A stretch of 64,000 nt of DNA from Paracoccus chinensis (GTDB lineage Bacteria; Pseudomonadota; Alphaproteobacteria; Rhodobacterales; Rhodobacteraceae): contig NZ_FNGE01000002.1 of assembly GCF_900102885.1 (NCBI RefSeq), positions 326,376-390,375 of the forward strand, given 5' to 3'. The stretch's first letter is position 1. Each line of letters starts with the position of its first letter. Shown here one piece after another: positions 18,253 through 28,497 of this stretch. A program made the position numbers and the translations under genes. The notes beneath the pieces are model-generated. The model saw only the letters and a list, made by a program, of their open reading frames with translations, was not told where the DNA came from and searched no databases.

Positions 18253-19259
18253 GCCGGGAACAGCGGCGCCTCGCCCAGGGGCAGGGGGCCGAGGAAGGTC
18301 TTGCCGTCGCGGAAGATCAGCGGCACGCGCAACTCGCCCTTCGCGGGCTCGGCGGGGGCGGGGACGCCCGCGGGCAGCTCGACCGGCATTTCGGCCGCCT
18401 GCTGCAGCGCGGTGTCGGCCAGCGCCACGGTGACGGCCGGGATGGCGCCCAGGTCGGCGGCGAGTTGCAGCCAGGCGCGGGCGTCGGTGGTGTAGACGAA
18501 GGCCGCTCCCTCGGCCCGCCCGTCCTCGCCCGCGCGCACCGTGCCCGCAAGGCGCAGCGACTGGTCGCCCAGGGTCAGCGTCACGCCGTCCGAGGATACG
18601 CCCACCAGGTCAGGCGGCGGCGCATCCGCCGCCTGCCGAAGGGGCGCGGTCAGGAAGACCCGCGCGGCGCCTTCGACGGAAATGGCACGGTCGGCCAGCG
18701 CGGGGGGACGGGGCAGCAGCCCCATGCCCGTCAGGTCGCGCAGTTGGCCGCCCAAATCATAGGCGGCGCGGGCCGCGCGGGGCGCGGCGGCCCCCATCGC
18801 CACCAGCTGCGCCTGCGCGTCCAGCCCCTCCAGCAAGGGGTGGCCTTCGATCGCCACGGGGCCGCTGGCAGCGGCCACCCGGCTGATCGCCATGTCGCTG
18901 CCCGGCGAGACGCGCATGGACAGCACCGCGTCCGCCGCCGCCACCGCCAGCGGGCGGCCCATGACGGGCAGGGTCATGGTGGAAGGGAGCGCCGCGTGGA
19001 ACTGGGTGGGCGAGGTGGGCGCGGCCCAAAGCTCGACGGCGGGCAGAACGGCCTCGCCCGCCGGGGTGGCGATCTCGACGGCGGTCAGGCCGAGGCCGAT
19101 CCGGTCGATCTCGCGCAGGGGCGTGACCGAGGCCGCCTCGATCCGGGGGTCCTCGGCGATCATGGCCTGCGCCTTGCGCGCAAGCCAGGTCTCGCCGCCC
19201 AGCCAGGCGCCCGCCACGGCGCCCCCGACCAGCAGCAACAGGATCACCAGCGTCTTCAC
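18249..19259 (-). CDS. DUF2125 domain exported/membrane-anchored protein
   Basis: A 336-residue protein with an N-terminal hydrophobic signal or anchor (L-V-I-L-L-L-L-V-G-G-A-V-A-G) followed by W-L-x-R-K-A-Q. The body is rich in beta-strand and alanine, and matches DUF2125, a family of alphaproteobacterial envelope proteins without known function. The segment F-R-D-G-K-T-F-L-G-P-L-P-L-G near the C-terminus is the clearest family mark. Convergent with tyrA with overlapping stop codons. Confidence 0.8.
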   Translation of the reverse strand: MKTLVILLLLVGGAVAGAWLGGETWLARKAQAMIAEDPRIEAASVTPLREIDRIGLGLTAVEIATPAGEAVLPAVELWAAPTSPTQFHAALPSTMTLPVMGRPLAVAAADAVLSMRVSPGSDMAISRVAAASGPVAIEGHPLLEGLDAQAQLVAMGAAAPRAARAAYDLGGQLRDLTGMGLLPRPPALADRAISVEGAARVFLTAPLRQAADAPPPDLVGVSSDGVTLTLGDQSLRLAGTVRAGEDGRAEGAAFVYTTDARAWLQLAADLGAIPAVTVALADTALQQAAEMPVELPAGVPAPAEPAKGELRVPLIFRDGKTFLGPLPLGEAPLFPA

Positions 19260-19320
19260 GGCGCCTCTCTTGAAATCATGCAGGACCGGCCTAACCTGCG
19301 CCGGATGGAAAGGGCAAGCG

Positions 19321-19866
19321 ATGGATGACGGCTTCTGGGTCTTCGGCTACGGCTCGTTGATGTGGGCGCCCGACTTCCCCGTGGCCGAGGCCGTCATCGC
19401 CCAGGCCGACGGCTGGAGGCGCAGCTTCTGCCTGCGGTCCGTCACCTACCGGGGCACCGAGACCTGCCCCGGCCTCGTCCTGGGGCTGGAGCCCCACCCC
19501 GGCCGCGACTGCACGGGGCTGGCCCTGCGGGTCGAGGACCCCCTGTGGCCCCAGGTCATCGCCGGCCTGCGCGCGCGCGAGATGGTGACGGGCGCCTATC
19601 GCGAGCTGATGCTGCCGCTCGCGCTGGCCGACGGGCGCCGGGTGCGGGGGCTTACCTATGTCATGCGGCCCGAGCACCGGCAGTATGCGGGCGGGCTCAG
19701 CCCCGACGAGCAGGCGGCGATCATCGCCACGGCCTGTGGGGGCAGGGGACCGAACGCCGACTATCTCTACAACACCGTCGCGCATCTGGCCGAGCTGGGG
19801 ATTCCCGACGACGACCTGGACGACCTCGCCGCACGGGTCCGGGCGCTGCGGGGCGCGGCGGCCTAG
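19321..19866 (+). CDS. chaC: Gamma-glutamylcyclotransferase, ChaC family
   Basis: Predicted to degrade glutathione to 5-oxoproline and Cys-Gly in the cytoplasm, 181 aa. The substrate-binding loop W-V-F-G-Y-G-S-L-M-W is at the N-terminus. The catalytic glutamate region is V-T-G-A-Y-R-E-L-M-L, and N-A-D-Y-L-Y-N-T lies near the end, all typical of ChaC. The stop overlaps the stop of the convergent glycosyltransferase gene. Glutamate-cysteine ligase is encoded 9 kb away in this window. Confidence 0.9.
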   Translation: MDDGFWVFGYGSLMWAPDFPVAEAVIAQADGWRRSFCLRSVTYRGTETCPGLVLGLEPHPGRDCTGLALRVEDPLWPQVIAGLRAREMVTGAYRELMLPLALADGRRVRGLTYVMRPEHRQYAGGLSPDEQAAIIATACGGRGPNADYLYNTVAHLAELGIPDDDLDDLAARVRALRGAAA

Positions 19867-20804
19867 CGCGGGTCGAGCAGCGTGTATTCGTCGGAAAAGC
19901 GGTTCAGGTAATCCAGCATCGGTCCCGCCGCCCGCCATTGCCGTAGCAGCGCGCGGCCCAAGCGGCGGCGGTCTGGCCAGTGGCGGCGGGTCAGCCCCTC
20001 CTCGGCACCCGGCAGGCCGGCATAGGGCGCGCGCCAGCGCAGGGGCACGATGCCTTCCGACCGTTTCAGCCAAGGCTTGTCGGGTCCGATGAAATGCACG
20101 AGGCAGGGGTCCGCCATGGCCGACAGATGCGCCGAGGCCCAGGTGAACTGCCAGTTCCACAGCGGGCTCATTTCGGCCCAGTCGCCGCGCAGCACGCCAT
20201 TCAGCAGCGCCTGGTCGCGGCCAAGGCCGGCAAGGTGGGTCCGGGCGAAAGCGGCGCAGCGGGCGGGCAGGTCCTGTTCGGCCCAGGCCTCGGTGTCCAC
20301 CATCACCACGCCTGCATTGAAATAGGGTGCCGCAGGCCAGCCAAGCCTTTTGAAATCCGGCACCCGCTTGCCGGGCTGACGCCATTGGCGGTTGTCGCGC
20401 ACGGCCCCCACGGCGCGGCCCCTCATGTCGGCGGCCATCAGCCGCCCCGGATCGCCGCGCTCGAACAGGATGTCGGCGTCCAGCACGAGGATGCGCCGCC
20501 AGCGCCCTCTCAGGGCACCCGCGAGGAACACGTCCATGTAGGTCGCGACCGAGCGCCGCCCGTCCAGCGGCAGCGCAGCCTCCAGCGTCGCGTCGCGGGC
20601 GGCGACGTGGCCCACGCCCGCCCGGGCCAGCGCCGGCGGCAGTTCCAGCGGCTCGGGCGAGCCGATCAGCACGTCCCAGCCGCGACCTTCGACCGCAAGC
20701 TGGCCTGCCACGACCGAAGCATAGGGCAGGTAGCCCGCGTCGCAGGCCACGATCACGGCGCGGTCGGACAACTGCCGGAAGCCCGGCGAGATCACGGCAT
20801 TCAT
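19863..20804 (-). CDS. Glycosyltransferase, family 8-like
   Basis: A 313-residue GT-A fold glycosyltransferase. The metal-binding D-x-D is in I-L-V-L-D-A-D-I-L-F. F-N-A-G-V-V-M-V-D, R-D-Q-A-L-L-N and H-F-I-G-P-D-K-P-W follow in the order of the GT8 family (galactosyltransferase/glycogenin type). It has no signal peptide. Acceptor and sugar are unknown; a polysaccharide or lipopolysaccharide role is plausible but not shown by its neighbours. ATG 20804 is preceded by GGAAAT; GTG 20819 is possible. Confidence 0.83.
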   Translation of the reverse strand: MNAVISPGFRQLSDRAVIVACDAGYLPYASVVAGQLAVEGRGWDVLIGSPEPLELPPALARAGVGHVAARDATLEAALPLDGRRSVATYMDVFLAGALRGRWRRILVLDADILFERGDPGRLMAADMRGRAVGAVRDNRQWRQPGKRVPDFKRLGWPAAPYFNAGVVMVDTEAWAEQDLPARCAAFARTHLAGLGRDQALLNGVLRGDWAEMSPLWNWQFTWASAHLSAMADPCLVHFIGPDKPWLKRSEGIVPLRWRAPYAGLPGAEEGLTRRHWPDRRRLGRALLRQWRAAGPMLDYLNRFSDEYTLLDPR

Positions 20805-20892
20805 GCGCCCGATTTCCACGCGTTGAAACCGAAAGGCAAGCGCGCGCTTTCCCCTCTAACCCTGCCGCAAGCGGCGTGATAGCGTGAACACC

Positions 20893-23151
20893 ATGGTCCA
20901 GATCCCTTCCCGACAGCAGATCCTCGAATGGATCGCCGACAATCCCGACGCCACTGCCAAGCGCGACATCGCCAAGGCCTTCGGCATCAAGGGCAGCGAC
21001 CGCATCGAGCTCAAGCGCGTGCTGCGCGAACTCGAGGACGAGGGCCTGCTGGAACGCCGCCGTCGCCATTACCGCGACCACGAGAAGCTGCCCCCCGTCA
21101 GCGTGGTCGAGATCCTGCCGCCCGATGCAGACGGCGACATCTTCGCGAAACCGATGGAATGGCAGGGCACCGCCCCCATGCCGCGCATCCTCTTCGCCCC
21201 CCGCAAGGCCGACCCCGCCGTGGGTGCGGGCGAGCGCGTGCTGGTCCGCCTGACCGAGGTCGAGGGCGAGGACTACCAGTACCAAGCCCGGCTCATGCGC
21301 CGCATCGGCACCGCGCCCCACCGCGTCGTCGGCATCTTCCGCAAGGAGACCGAGGGCGGACGGATCGTCCCCATCGACAAGGGCGTCGACCGCGAATGGC
21401 GTGTCCTGGCCGAAGCCGCGCAGGGCGCGCAGGACGGTGAACTGGTCGAGGCCGAGCAGATCGGCTCGCGCAACCGCATCGGCCTGCCGCAGGCTCGCAT
21501 CATCGAGCGGCTGGGCGACCCCTCGGCCCCGCGTGCCGTCAGCCTGATCGCCATCCATCAGCACGGCATCCCCGACGACTTCCCCGACGCGGTGATGGCC
21601 GAGGCCGATGCCCAGAAGCCCGCCACCATGAAGGGCCGCGAGGACCTGCGCGACCTGCCGCTTGTCACCATCGACCCGGTGGACGCCCGCGACCATGACG
21701 ACGCCGTGGCCGCCATGCCCGACGACGATCCCCGGAACGAAGGCGGCATGATCCTGTGGGTCGCCATTGCTGACGTCGCCCATTACGTCCGCCCGCAGTC
21801 GGCCTTGGACATGGAAGCGCGGCACCGGGGCAACTCGACATACTTCCCCGACCGCGTGGTGCCGATGCTGCCGGACGTGCTGTCGGGCGACCTGTGTTCG
21901 CTGCACGAAGGGGTGGACCGCCCCGTGATCGCCGTCAGGATGCGGATCGACGCGCAGGGCAACAAGATCGGCCACGACTTCCACCGCGGCATGATGAACA
22001 GCATGGCGTCGCTCTCCTACGAGCAGGCGCAGACGGCGGCCGATGGCACGCCCGACGAGCAAGCCGCGCCGCTGATGGACAACGTGATCCGCCCGCTGTT
22101 TGCGGCCTATGAGCTGCTCAAGGCTGCCCGCGCCCGCCGCCAGCCGCTGGATCTCGATCTGCCGGAACGGCGGATCGAGTTGACCCCCGACGGCCGGGTA
22201 AAATCCGTGGCCTTCCGCGACCGCTTCAATGCCCACCGGCTGATCGAGGAGTTCATGGTGCTGGCCAATGTCGCCGCCGCCGAGGAACTGACCCGCCTGC
22301 GCCGCCCCCTGCTGTTCCGCGTCCACGAGGAGCCGAGCCCCGAGAAGCTGAACGCCCTGCGCGACGTGGCCGAGGCTTCGGGCTTCGCGCTGGCCAAGGG
22401 CCAGGTGCTGCAGACGAGCCACCTGAACCGGCTGCTCGCCCAGGCGCAGGGGACCGATTTCGACGAACTGATCAACGTCAGCACGCTGCGGTCCATGACG
22501 CAGGCCTATTACAACGCGGAAAACCTCGGCCATTTCGGGCTGGCGCTGAAGAACTATGCGCATTTCACCTCGCCCATCCGCCGCTATTCCGACCTGATCG
22601 TGCATCGCGCGCTGATCTCGGGGCACCAGTGGGGCAAGGACGGACTGTCGGCGCAGGACATCGAGACGCTGGAGGATACCGCCCAGCACATCTCGGACAC
22701 CGAGCGCCGCAGCATGGCGGCCGAGCGCGACACGACCGACCGCTACCTTGCCGCCTATCTGGCCGACCGGGTGGGCTCCGAGTTCACCGGCCGCATCAGC
22801 GGCGTCCAGCGCTTCGGCGCCTTCGTCAAGCTGGACGAGACGGGGGCCGACGGTCTGCTGCCCATCCGCGAGATCGGGAACGAGTATTTCCACTTCGACC
22901 GCGACGCACAGACCCTGGTCGGCTCGGACAGCGGCACCGTGATCGGCATCGGCCAGCGCGTAACCGTGCGTCTGGCCGAGGCGATCCCCACCACCGGCGG
23001 GTTGACGCTGGAACTGGTGGAGCTTGAAGGCCGCAGCATCGCCCGGGGTCCCCAGGGCCGCCGCGGCAAGTCCCCCCGCCGCCGCGACGCGCAGAACGCC
23101 AAGGCCGGCGAAGCCCGCGCCCGCAAGCTGCGGCGTATCCGCAAGCGGTAA
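20893..23151 (+). CDS. rnr: Ribonuclease R
   Basis: Processive 3'-5' exoribonuclease of structured RNA, 752 aa. The order is an N-terminal winged helix (A-K-R-D-I-A-K-A-F-G-I-K-G), cold-shock-like OB domains, the RNB catalytic domain and a C-terminal S1 domain. The catalytic acidic cluster reads D-P-V-D-A-R-D-H-D-D-A-V. The S1 domain shows F-T-G-R-I-S-G-V-Q-R-F-G-A-F-V-K-L. A basic tail (G-R-R-G-K-S-P-R-R-R and further Arg/Lys) ends the protein. The start is uncertain: ATG 20893 fits family N-termini, GTG 20884 is in frame, and neither has a clear Shine-Dalgarno. Confidence 0.95.
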   Translation: MVQIPSRQQILEWIADNPDATAKRDIAKAFGIKGSDRIELKRVLRELEDEGLLERRRRHYRDHEKLPPVSVVEILPPDADGDIFAKPMEWQGTAPMPRILFAPRKADPAVGAGERVLVRLTEVEGEDYQYQARLMRRIGTAPHRVVGIFRKETEGGRIVPIDKGVDREWRVLAEAAQGAQDGELVEAEQIGSRNRIGLPQARIIERLGDPSAPRAVSLIAIHQHGIPDDFPDAVMAEADAQKPATMKGREDLRDLPLVTIDPVDARDHDDAVAAMPDDDPRNEGGMILWVAIADVAHYVRPQSALDMEARHRGNSTYFPDRVVPMLPDVLSGDLCSLHEGVDRPVIAVRMRIDAQGNKIGHDFHRGMMNSMASLSYEQAQTAADGTPDEQAAPLMDNVIRPLFAAYELLKAARARRQPLDLDLPERRIELTPDGRVKSVAFRDRFNAHRLIEEFMVLANVAAAEELTRLRRPLLFRVHEEPSPEKLNALRDVAEASGFALAKGQVLQTSHLNRLLAQAQGTDFDELINVSTLRSMTQAYYNAENLGHFGLALKNYAHFTSPIRRYSDLIVHRALISGHQWGKDGLSAQDIETLEDTAQHISDTERRSMAAERDTTDRYLAAYLADRVGSEFTGRISGVQRFGAFVKLDETGADGLLPIREIGNEYFHFDRDAQTLVGSDSGTVIGIGQRVTVRLAEAIPTTGGLTLELVELEGRSIARGPQGRRGKSPRRRDAQNAKAGEARARKLRRIRKR

Positions 23152-23270
23152 CCCCTCGAAGATGCTGCGCCGGGGGATGCCTCTGGCGCGGCAGGACATA
23201 TCAAGGCTGCTTCTCAAGCCGCTGAGGCTCGGCGAGCCGTTCCAGAGCGGTCGCTGCTCAGCGCCGTCTG

Positions 23271-23314
23271 TTCTTCTTCGTGCAAATATCCCGGGGTCCG
23301 GGGCAGCGCCCCGG
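23271..23314 (+). repeat. 44-bp intergenic repeat, full copy
   Basis: Begins TTCTTCTTCGTGCAAATATC and ends in the inverted repeat CCGGGGC-A-GCGCCCCGG. The reverse complement of 57630-57673 matches it with only a few differences. It lies 120 bp downstream of the rnr stop and reads in the same direction as rnr. Confidence 0.8.
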
Positions 23315-23322
23315 TCCGGCGG

Positions 23323-23361
23323 TGGCCCAAAAGGAAAAGGCGGCTCCTTTCGAAACCGCCC
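23323..23361 (-). terminator. Probable terminator of pckA
   Basis: Read on the minus strand, GGCGG and CCGCC pair around a loop of about 12 bases and are followed by TTTTCCTTTT. It begins 23 bp after the pckA stop. Confidence 0.6.
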
Positions 23362-23383
23362 TTCCATCAGCCTGAAGACAGGA

Positions 23384-25096
<1,713 letters not shown>

Positions 25097-25181
25097 GCGG
25101 GGAACTCCTTGGATCGGGCGCGCTGTGCTTCGGGCCCCTATAACATGGCGGAATGATGATGATAGACCAACAGGAGTGGCA

Positions 25182-25230
25182 GTTAGCGCAACCAGAGATG
25201 GTTAGCGTTATCATTGCCGCAATGGTTAAC
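25182..25230. promoter_or_regulatory. Possible regulator sites between pckA and hprK
   Basis: GTTAGCG occurs at 25182 and 25201 (19 bp apart), and GGTTAAC at 25224, in a stretch with less GC than its surroundings between the divergent pckA and hprK genes. No known consensus is assigned. Confidence 0.3.
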
Positions 25231-25247
25231 TCCTGCGGCATGGTCCC

Positions 25248-25661
25248 ATGACCACGATCCACGCCAGCGCCGTGGAAATTGGGGGGCGGGGGCTGCTGAT
25301 CCTGGGTCCGTCGGGCGCGGGCAAGTCGGCGCTGGCCTTGGCGCTGATGGGACTGGGCGCGCGGCTGGTAGCCGACGACCGGGTGGTCCTGCGGATCCAG
25401 AGCCGACACCTTCTGGCCGGCTGCCCGCCCGCGATCCGGGGCCGCATCGAGGCGCGCGGCGTCGGCATCCTGCGCGCCGACCCGGCCGGCCCGGTTCCGC
25501 TGGCGCAGGTCGTGGATCTGGGGCAGGCGGAAACAGAGCGACTGCCGCCTTTCCGCACCACCTTCCTGCTGGGGTTGGAGCTGCCCCTTGTGCTGGGGCC
25601 GATGGAGCCGCATCTTCCACCCGCACTGATGCAGTTGATGCGCAGCGGGCGCTGTGACTGA
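25248..25661 (+). CDS. hprK: HPr kinase/phosphorylase, short alphaproteobacterial form
   Basis: Phosphorylates HPr on a serine. It has only 137 aa, because the N-terminal half of the Gram-positive enzyme is missing; this core-only form is usual in alphaproteobacteria. The Walker A motif G-P-S-G-A-G-K-S is at residues 20-27, followed by L-V-A-D-D-R-V. G-R-I-E-A-R-G-V-G-I-L is the HprK signature. It heads the run hprK-rapZ-EIIA-HPr and is divergent from pckA across about 150 bp. Confidence 0.9.
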   Translation: MTTIHASAVEIGGRGLLILGPSGAGKSALALALMGLGARLVADDRVVLRIQSRHLLAGCPPAIRGRIEARGVGILRADPAGPVPLAQVVDLGQAETERLPPFRTTFLLGLELPLVLGPMEPHLPPALMQLMRSGRCD

Positions 25662-25694
25662 GGGCCGGAGCGGTTCCGGCGGAAGGGATGGGCC

Positions 25695-26693
25695 TTGAAC
25701 AGCGACCAGGCAGTGTCGGACGAGCATGCCCCCGAGCCGCAGGCCCAGCGGCTTGTGCTGGTGACGGGCCCCTCGGGCGCCGGGCGGTCCACGGCGATCC
25801 ACGCGCTCGAGGACATGGGCTTCGAGGCGATCGACAACCTGCCCCTGTCGCTGATCCCGCGCCTGCTGGATGGCCAGCCCCGTCCCGTGCCGCTGGCCCT
25901 GGGGCTGGACGTGCGCAACCGCGATTTCTCGGCCTCGAACCTGATCGAGCTGATCGACGTGCTGACCCGCAATCCCGGTTTCGCGCCCGAGGTGCTGTAT
26001 CTCGACTGCGCCACCGAAACGCTGCTGCGGCGCTATTCGGAAACGCGCCGCCGCCATCCGCTGGGCGAGGGCAGCACGCCCGCCGACGCGATCACGGCCG
26101 AGCACGACATGCTGTCCCCGGTCCGGGCGCGCGCCGACGTGCTGATCGACACGACCGAGCTGTCGCCCCATGACCTGCGGGCGGAACTCGCGCGGACCTT
26201 CGACCTGCGGGGCGGGCGGGGGCTTTCGGTCTCGCTGCAGTCCTTCAGCTACAAGCGGGGGGTGCCGCGCGGACTGGACATGATGTTCGACTGCCGGTTC
26301 CTCGCGAACCCGCATTGGGAGCCGGGTTTGCGGCCCTTCGACGGGCGGGACGGGCCGGTTCAGGATTACGTGACGGCAGATCCCCGGTTCCGGGCCTTCT
26401 TCGGGCAGGTCCGTGACCTTATCTTGTTTTTGCTGCCCGCGCAGGTGGATGAGGGCAAGGCGCATCTGGCGATAGGCTTCGGCTGCACCGGAGGGCAACA
26501 TCGTTCCGTCACTTTGGTGGAGCTGATGGCCGACGCGCTTGCGAAAGAGGGCTGGCAGGTGTCAAAACGACACCGGGAATTGGAACGTCGCGCCTCGGCG
26601 CTGCGACCGGCCGACCCGACCCGCTCAGAACAGCCGGGGGTGTCCGGCGGATCGGCGGGCGGCGGGCCGTTGCGAATGGTGGAAGGCAGTTGA
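25695..26693 (+). CDS. rapZ: RNase adapter protein / P-loop ATPase RapZ
   Basis: RapZ family protein of 332 aa, in enterobacteria an adapter directing RNase E to small RNAs of amino-sugar metabolism. The P-loop is G-P-S-G-A-G-R-S (residues 25-32), with arginine in place of the usual lysine. Further marks are [22 protein letters not shown] and, in the C-terminal domain, [11 protein letters not shown]. It appears to start at TTG 25695, as GGAAGGGA is well placed and no ATG precedes the P-loop in frame. The tail of about 35 residues is Gly/Ser/Pro-rich. The stop overlaps the next start. Confidence 0.92.
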   Translation: MNSDQAVSDEHAPEPQAQRLVLVTGPSGAGRSTAIHALEDMGFEAIDNLPLSLIPRLLDGQPRPVPLALGLDVRNRDFSASNLIELIDVLTRNPGFAPEVLYLDCATETLLRRYSETRRRHPLGEGSTPADAITAEHDMLSPVRARADVLIDTTELSPHDLRAELARTFDLRGGRGLSVSLQSFSYKRGVPRGLDMMFDCRFLANPHWEPGLRPFDGRDGPVQDYVTADPRFRAFFGQVRDLILFLLPAQVDEGKAHLAIGFGCTGGQHRSVTLVELMADALAKEGWQVSKRHRELERRASALRPADPTRSEQPGVSGGSAGGGPLRMVEGS

Positions 26694-27100
26694 TCGGAAT
26701 CGTCATCGTCGCACATGGGGGGCTGGCGCGCGAATATGTCGCCGCCGTCCAGCATGTGGTCGGACCCCAGACCGGCCTTCGGGCCGTCACCATCGAGGAT
26801 AACCACGACCGTGCCGCCAAGCAGGACGAGATCTGCCAGGCCGCGAACGACGTGGACACGGGCGATGGCGTCGTGATCGTCACCGACCTGTTCGGCGGCT
26901 CGCCGTCGAACCTGTCGATGCCGGCCTGCCTGCCCGCGCGCCGCCGCATCCTTTACGGCGCCAACCTGCCCATGCTGGTCAAGCTGGCCAAGTCGCGCCA
27001 CCTTGCGGTCGAGGAGGCCGCGGTTCTCGCCGCCGAGGCGGGACGCAAGTACATCGACTGCTACGCCCCCGAACCTTCGCCGGTCCGGGCCGCGCTGTGA
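26690..27100 (+). CDS. PTS EIIA component, mannose type (regulatory)
   Basis: Phosphoryl-accepting protein of 136 aa with the fold of EIIA-Man. The active histidine is H9 in [23 protein letters not shown] is the second family motif. No EIIB or EIIC genes accompany it, so a regulatory rather than transport role is likely. It starts at TTG 26690, which overlaps the rapZ stop, with GGAAGG directly upstream; its stop overlaps the HPr start. Confidence 0.9.
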   Translation: MIGIVIVAHGGLAREYVAAVQHVVGPQTGLRAVTIEDNHDRAAKQDEICQAANDVDTGDGVVIVTDLFGGSPSNLSMPACLPARRRILYGANLPMLVKLAKSRHLAVEEAAVLAAEAGRKYIDCYAPEPSPVRAAL

Positions 27101-27372
27101 CCGAGTTCAGCCGCGAACTGCGGATCGTCAACGAAAAGGGACTGCACGCCCGCGCCTCGGCCCGCTTTGCCGAGACGGTGGAACGCTTCGACGCCCGCGC
27201 CATGGTGGAAAAGGACGGCGAGACGGTGTCGGGCGATTCGATCATGGGCCTGCTGATGCTGGTCGCCCCGCGCGGCAGCACCATCCGCGTCACAACCAGT
27301 GGCCCCGAGGCCGGGCCGCTGATGCAGGCGCTGGCCGAACTGGTGGACAGCTACTTCGGCGAAGGCCGCTGA
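27097..27372 (+). CDS. ptsH: HPr phosphocarrier protein
   Basis: HPr of 91 aa. The phosphorylated histidine is H17 in K-G-L-H-A-R-A-S, and the serine that HprK would modify is S48 in G-D-S-I-M-G-L-L-M-L. It starts at GTG 27097, overlapping the EIIA stop. Enzyme I is not in this window. With hprK, rapZ and EIIA it forms a regulatory phosphorelay. Confidence 0.93.
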   Translation: MTEFSRELRIVNEKGLHARASARFAETVERFDARAMVEKDGETVSGDSIMGLLMLVAPRGSTIRVTTSGPEAGPLMQALAELVDSYFGEGR

Positions 27373-27382
27373 GGGCCGCCCC

Positions 27383-27991
27383 TTGGCCCGCGACAGCTAT
27401 CACCACGGCAACCTGCGGCAGGCGCTCGTCGAGGCCACCGTTTCGCTGATCGAGGACAAGGGGCCGATGGCCTTCACCCTGGCCGAGGCTGCGCGCCAGG
27501 CCGGCGTCAGCGCCGCCGCCCCTTACCGCCATTTCTCGGGCCGCGAGCAGTTGCTCGAGGAGGTCGCGCGGCAGGGCTTCCTCGACTTCGCGGCGCGGCT
27601 GGAAGCTGCCTTCGATGAGGGCCGGCCCTCGGCGCTGTCGGCCTTCCTGCGCATGGGGCAGGCCTACTTGGGCTTTGCCGCCGAGAAGCCCGGCTTCTAC
27701 ATGGCGATGTTCGAGGCGGGCCTGTCGATCGCGGGCAATGCCGACCTGGCCGCGGCGGCCGAGCGGGCCGAGGCCGCCCTCGTCCGGGGCGCCGAGGCAC
27801 TGTTCGCGCGCCTGCCCGCAGACCGCCGCCCGCCGCCCTCGATGGTCGCGAACCACGTCTGGGCGCTGTCCCATGGCGTGGTCGAACTGTTCAGGCGTGG
27901 CCGCCCCGGTGCGCGCAGCCCGATCTCGGCCGACCAAATGCTGGAAAGCGGCGTGCTGATCTACCTGCGCGGCCTCGGCGTCATCGAGTAA
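27383..27991 (+). CDS. TetR family regulator with WHG domain
   Basis: A 202-residue transcription regulator. The N-terminal helix-turn-helix reads T-L-A-E-A-A-R-Q-A-G-V-S-A-A-A-P-Y-R-H-F. The C-terminal region contains N-H-V-W-A-L-S-H-G-V-V-E-L-F, the mark of the WHG (TetR_C_33) ligand domain. It starts at TTG 27383, 11 bp after HPr. The ligand and targets are unknown; the inverted repeat at 28042-28056 just downstream is one possible target. Confidence 0.85.
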   Translation: MARDSYHHGNLRQALVEATVSLIEDKGPMAFTLAEAARQAGVSAAAPYRHFSGREQLLEEVARQGFLDFAARLEAAFDEGRPSALSAFLRMGQAYLGFAAEKPGFYMAMFEAGLSIAGNADLAAAAERAEAALVRGAEALFARLPADRRPPPSMVANHVWALSHGVVELFRRGRPGARSPISADQMLESGVLIYLRGLGVIE

Positions 27992-28012
27992 CGGATTCTT
28001 TCGTGACGGGCA

Positions 28013-28056
28013 TTGACGCAGGCCCCTGCGGCTCCAACATTGTTAATGTGATTAAC
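28013..28056 (+). promoter_or_regulatory. Predicted promoter and palindromic operator of the DUF2852 gene
   Basis: TTGACG at 28013-28018 is a good -35, and AACATT at 28036-28041 is a fair -10, with 17 bp between. Immediately after it lies the perfect inverted repeat GTTAAT-GTG-ATTAAC (28042-28056), placed to cover the transcription start. The stretch is markedly AT-rich for this genome. Confidence 0.5.
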
Positions 28057-28083
28057 ATTCACATTCCTGAACGGAGCACCCCC

Positions 28084-28491
28084 ATGATCCCAGCCTACGA
28101 ACCTCGCAGCTATCTGCCCGCCCAAGGCGTCGTTCAGTCCGCAAGGCAGCTTCTGCTGCAGGCCCGCGACTGGCTGGACGCGCGGGGCAGGGTGGCCTGG
28201 CTTGCCGCCATGGTCCTCGGCCTCGTCTTCGCCTGGCCGGTGGGCCTTGCCATCCTCGGCTACATGATCTGGAGCAAACGCATGTTCGGAACCTGCACCC
28301 GCCGCAGCCGCCACGTCCCGGCCTATCGCGCCGAAAGCACCGGCAATGCCGCCTTCGACGCGTACCGCGATGAAACGCTGAAGCGGCTGGAAGACGAGCA
28401 CCGCGCCTTCCTGGACTTTCTGCAGAAGCTGCGCGAGGCCCGCGACAAGGCCGAGTTCGACCAGTTCATGGACGAACGCCGCCAGAACTGA
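28084..28491 (+). CDS. DUF2852 membrane protein
   Basis: A 135-residue protein with one or two close membrane segments (about residues 33-62: W-L-A-A-M-V-L-G-L-V-F-A-W-P-V-G) followed by a charged helical region with F-D-A-Y-R-D-E-T-L-K-R-L-E-D-E and F-L-D-F-L-Q-K-L-R-E-A-R-D-K-A-E-F-D-Q-F. This C-terminal pattern is typical of DUF2852, of unknown function. ATG 28084 is preceded by CGGAG; the predicted promoter ends 28 bp upstream. The frame open from 28003 would start before that promoter. Confidence 0.82.
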   Translation: MIPAYEPRSYLPAQGVVQSARQLLLQARDWLDARGRVAWLAAMVLGLVFAWPVGLAILGYMIWSKRMFGTCTRRSRHVPAYRAESTGNAAFDAYRDETLKRLEDEHRAFLDFLQKLREARDKAEFDQFMDERRQN

Positions 28492-28497
28492 AGCAAA

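Noticed and set aside
19291..23367. 1358-codon minus-strand open frame opposite rnr and neighbours
   Set aside because: Composition is Arg/Gly/His/Ala-rich as expected for the antisense of GC-rich genes, and it covers chaC, the glycosyltransferase and rnr, which are well supported.
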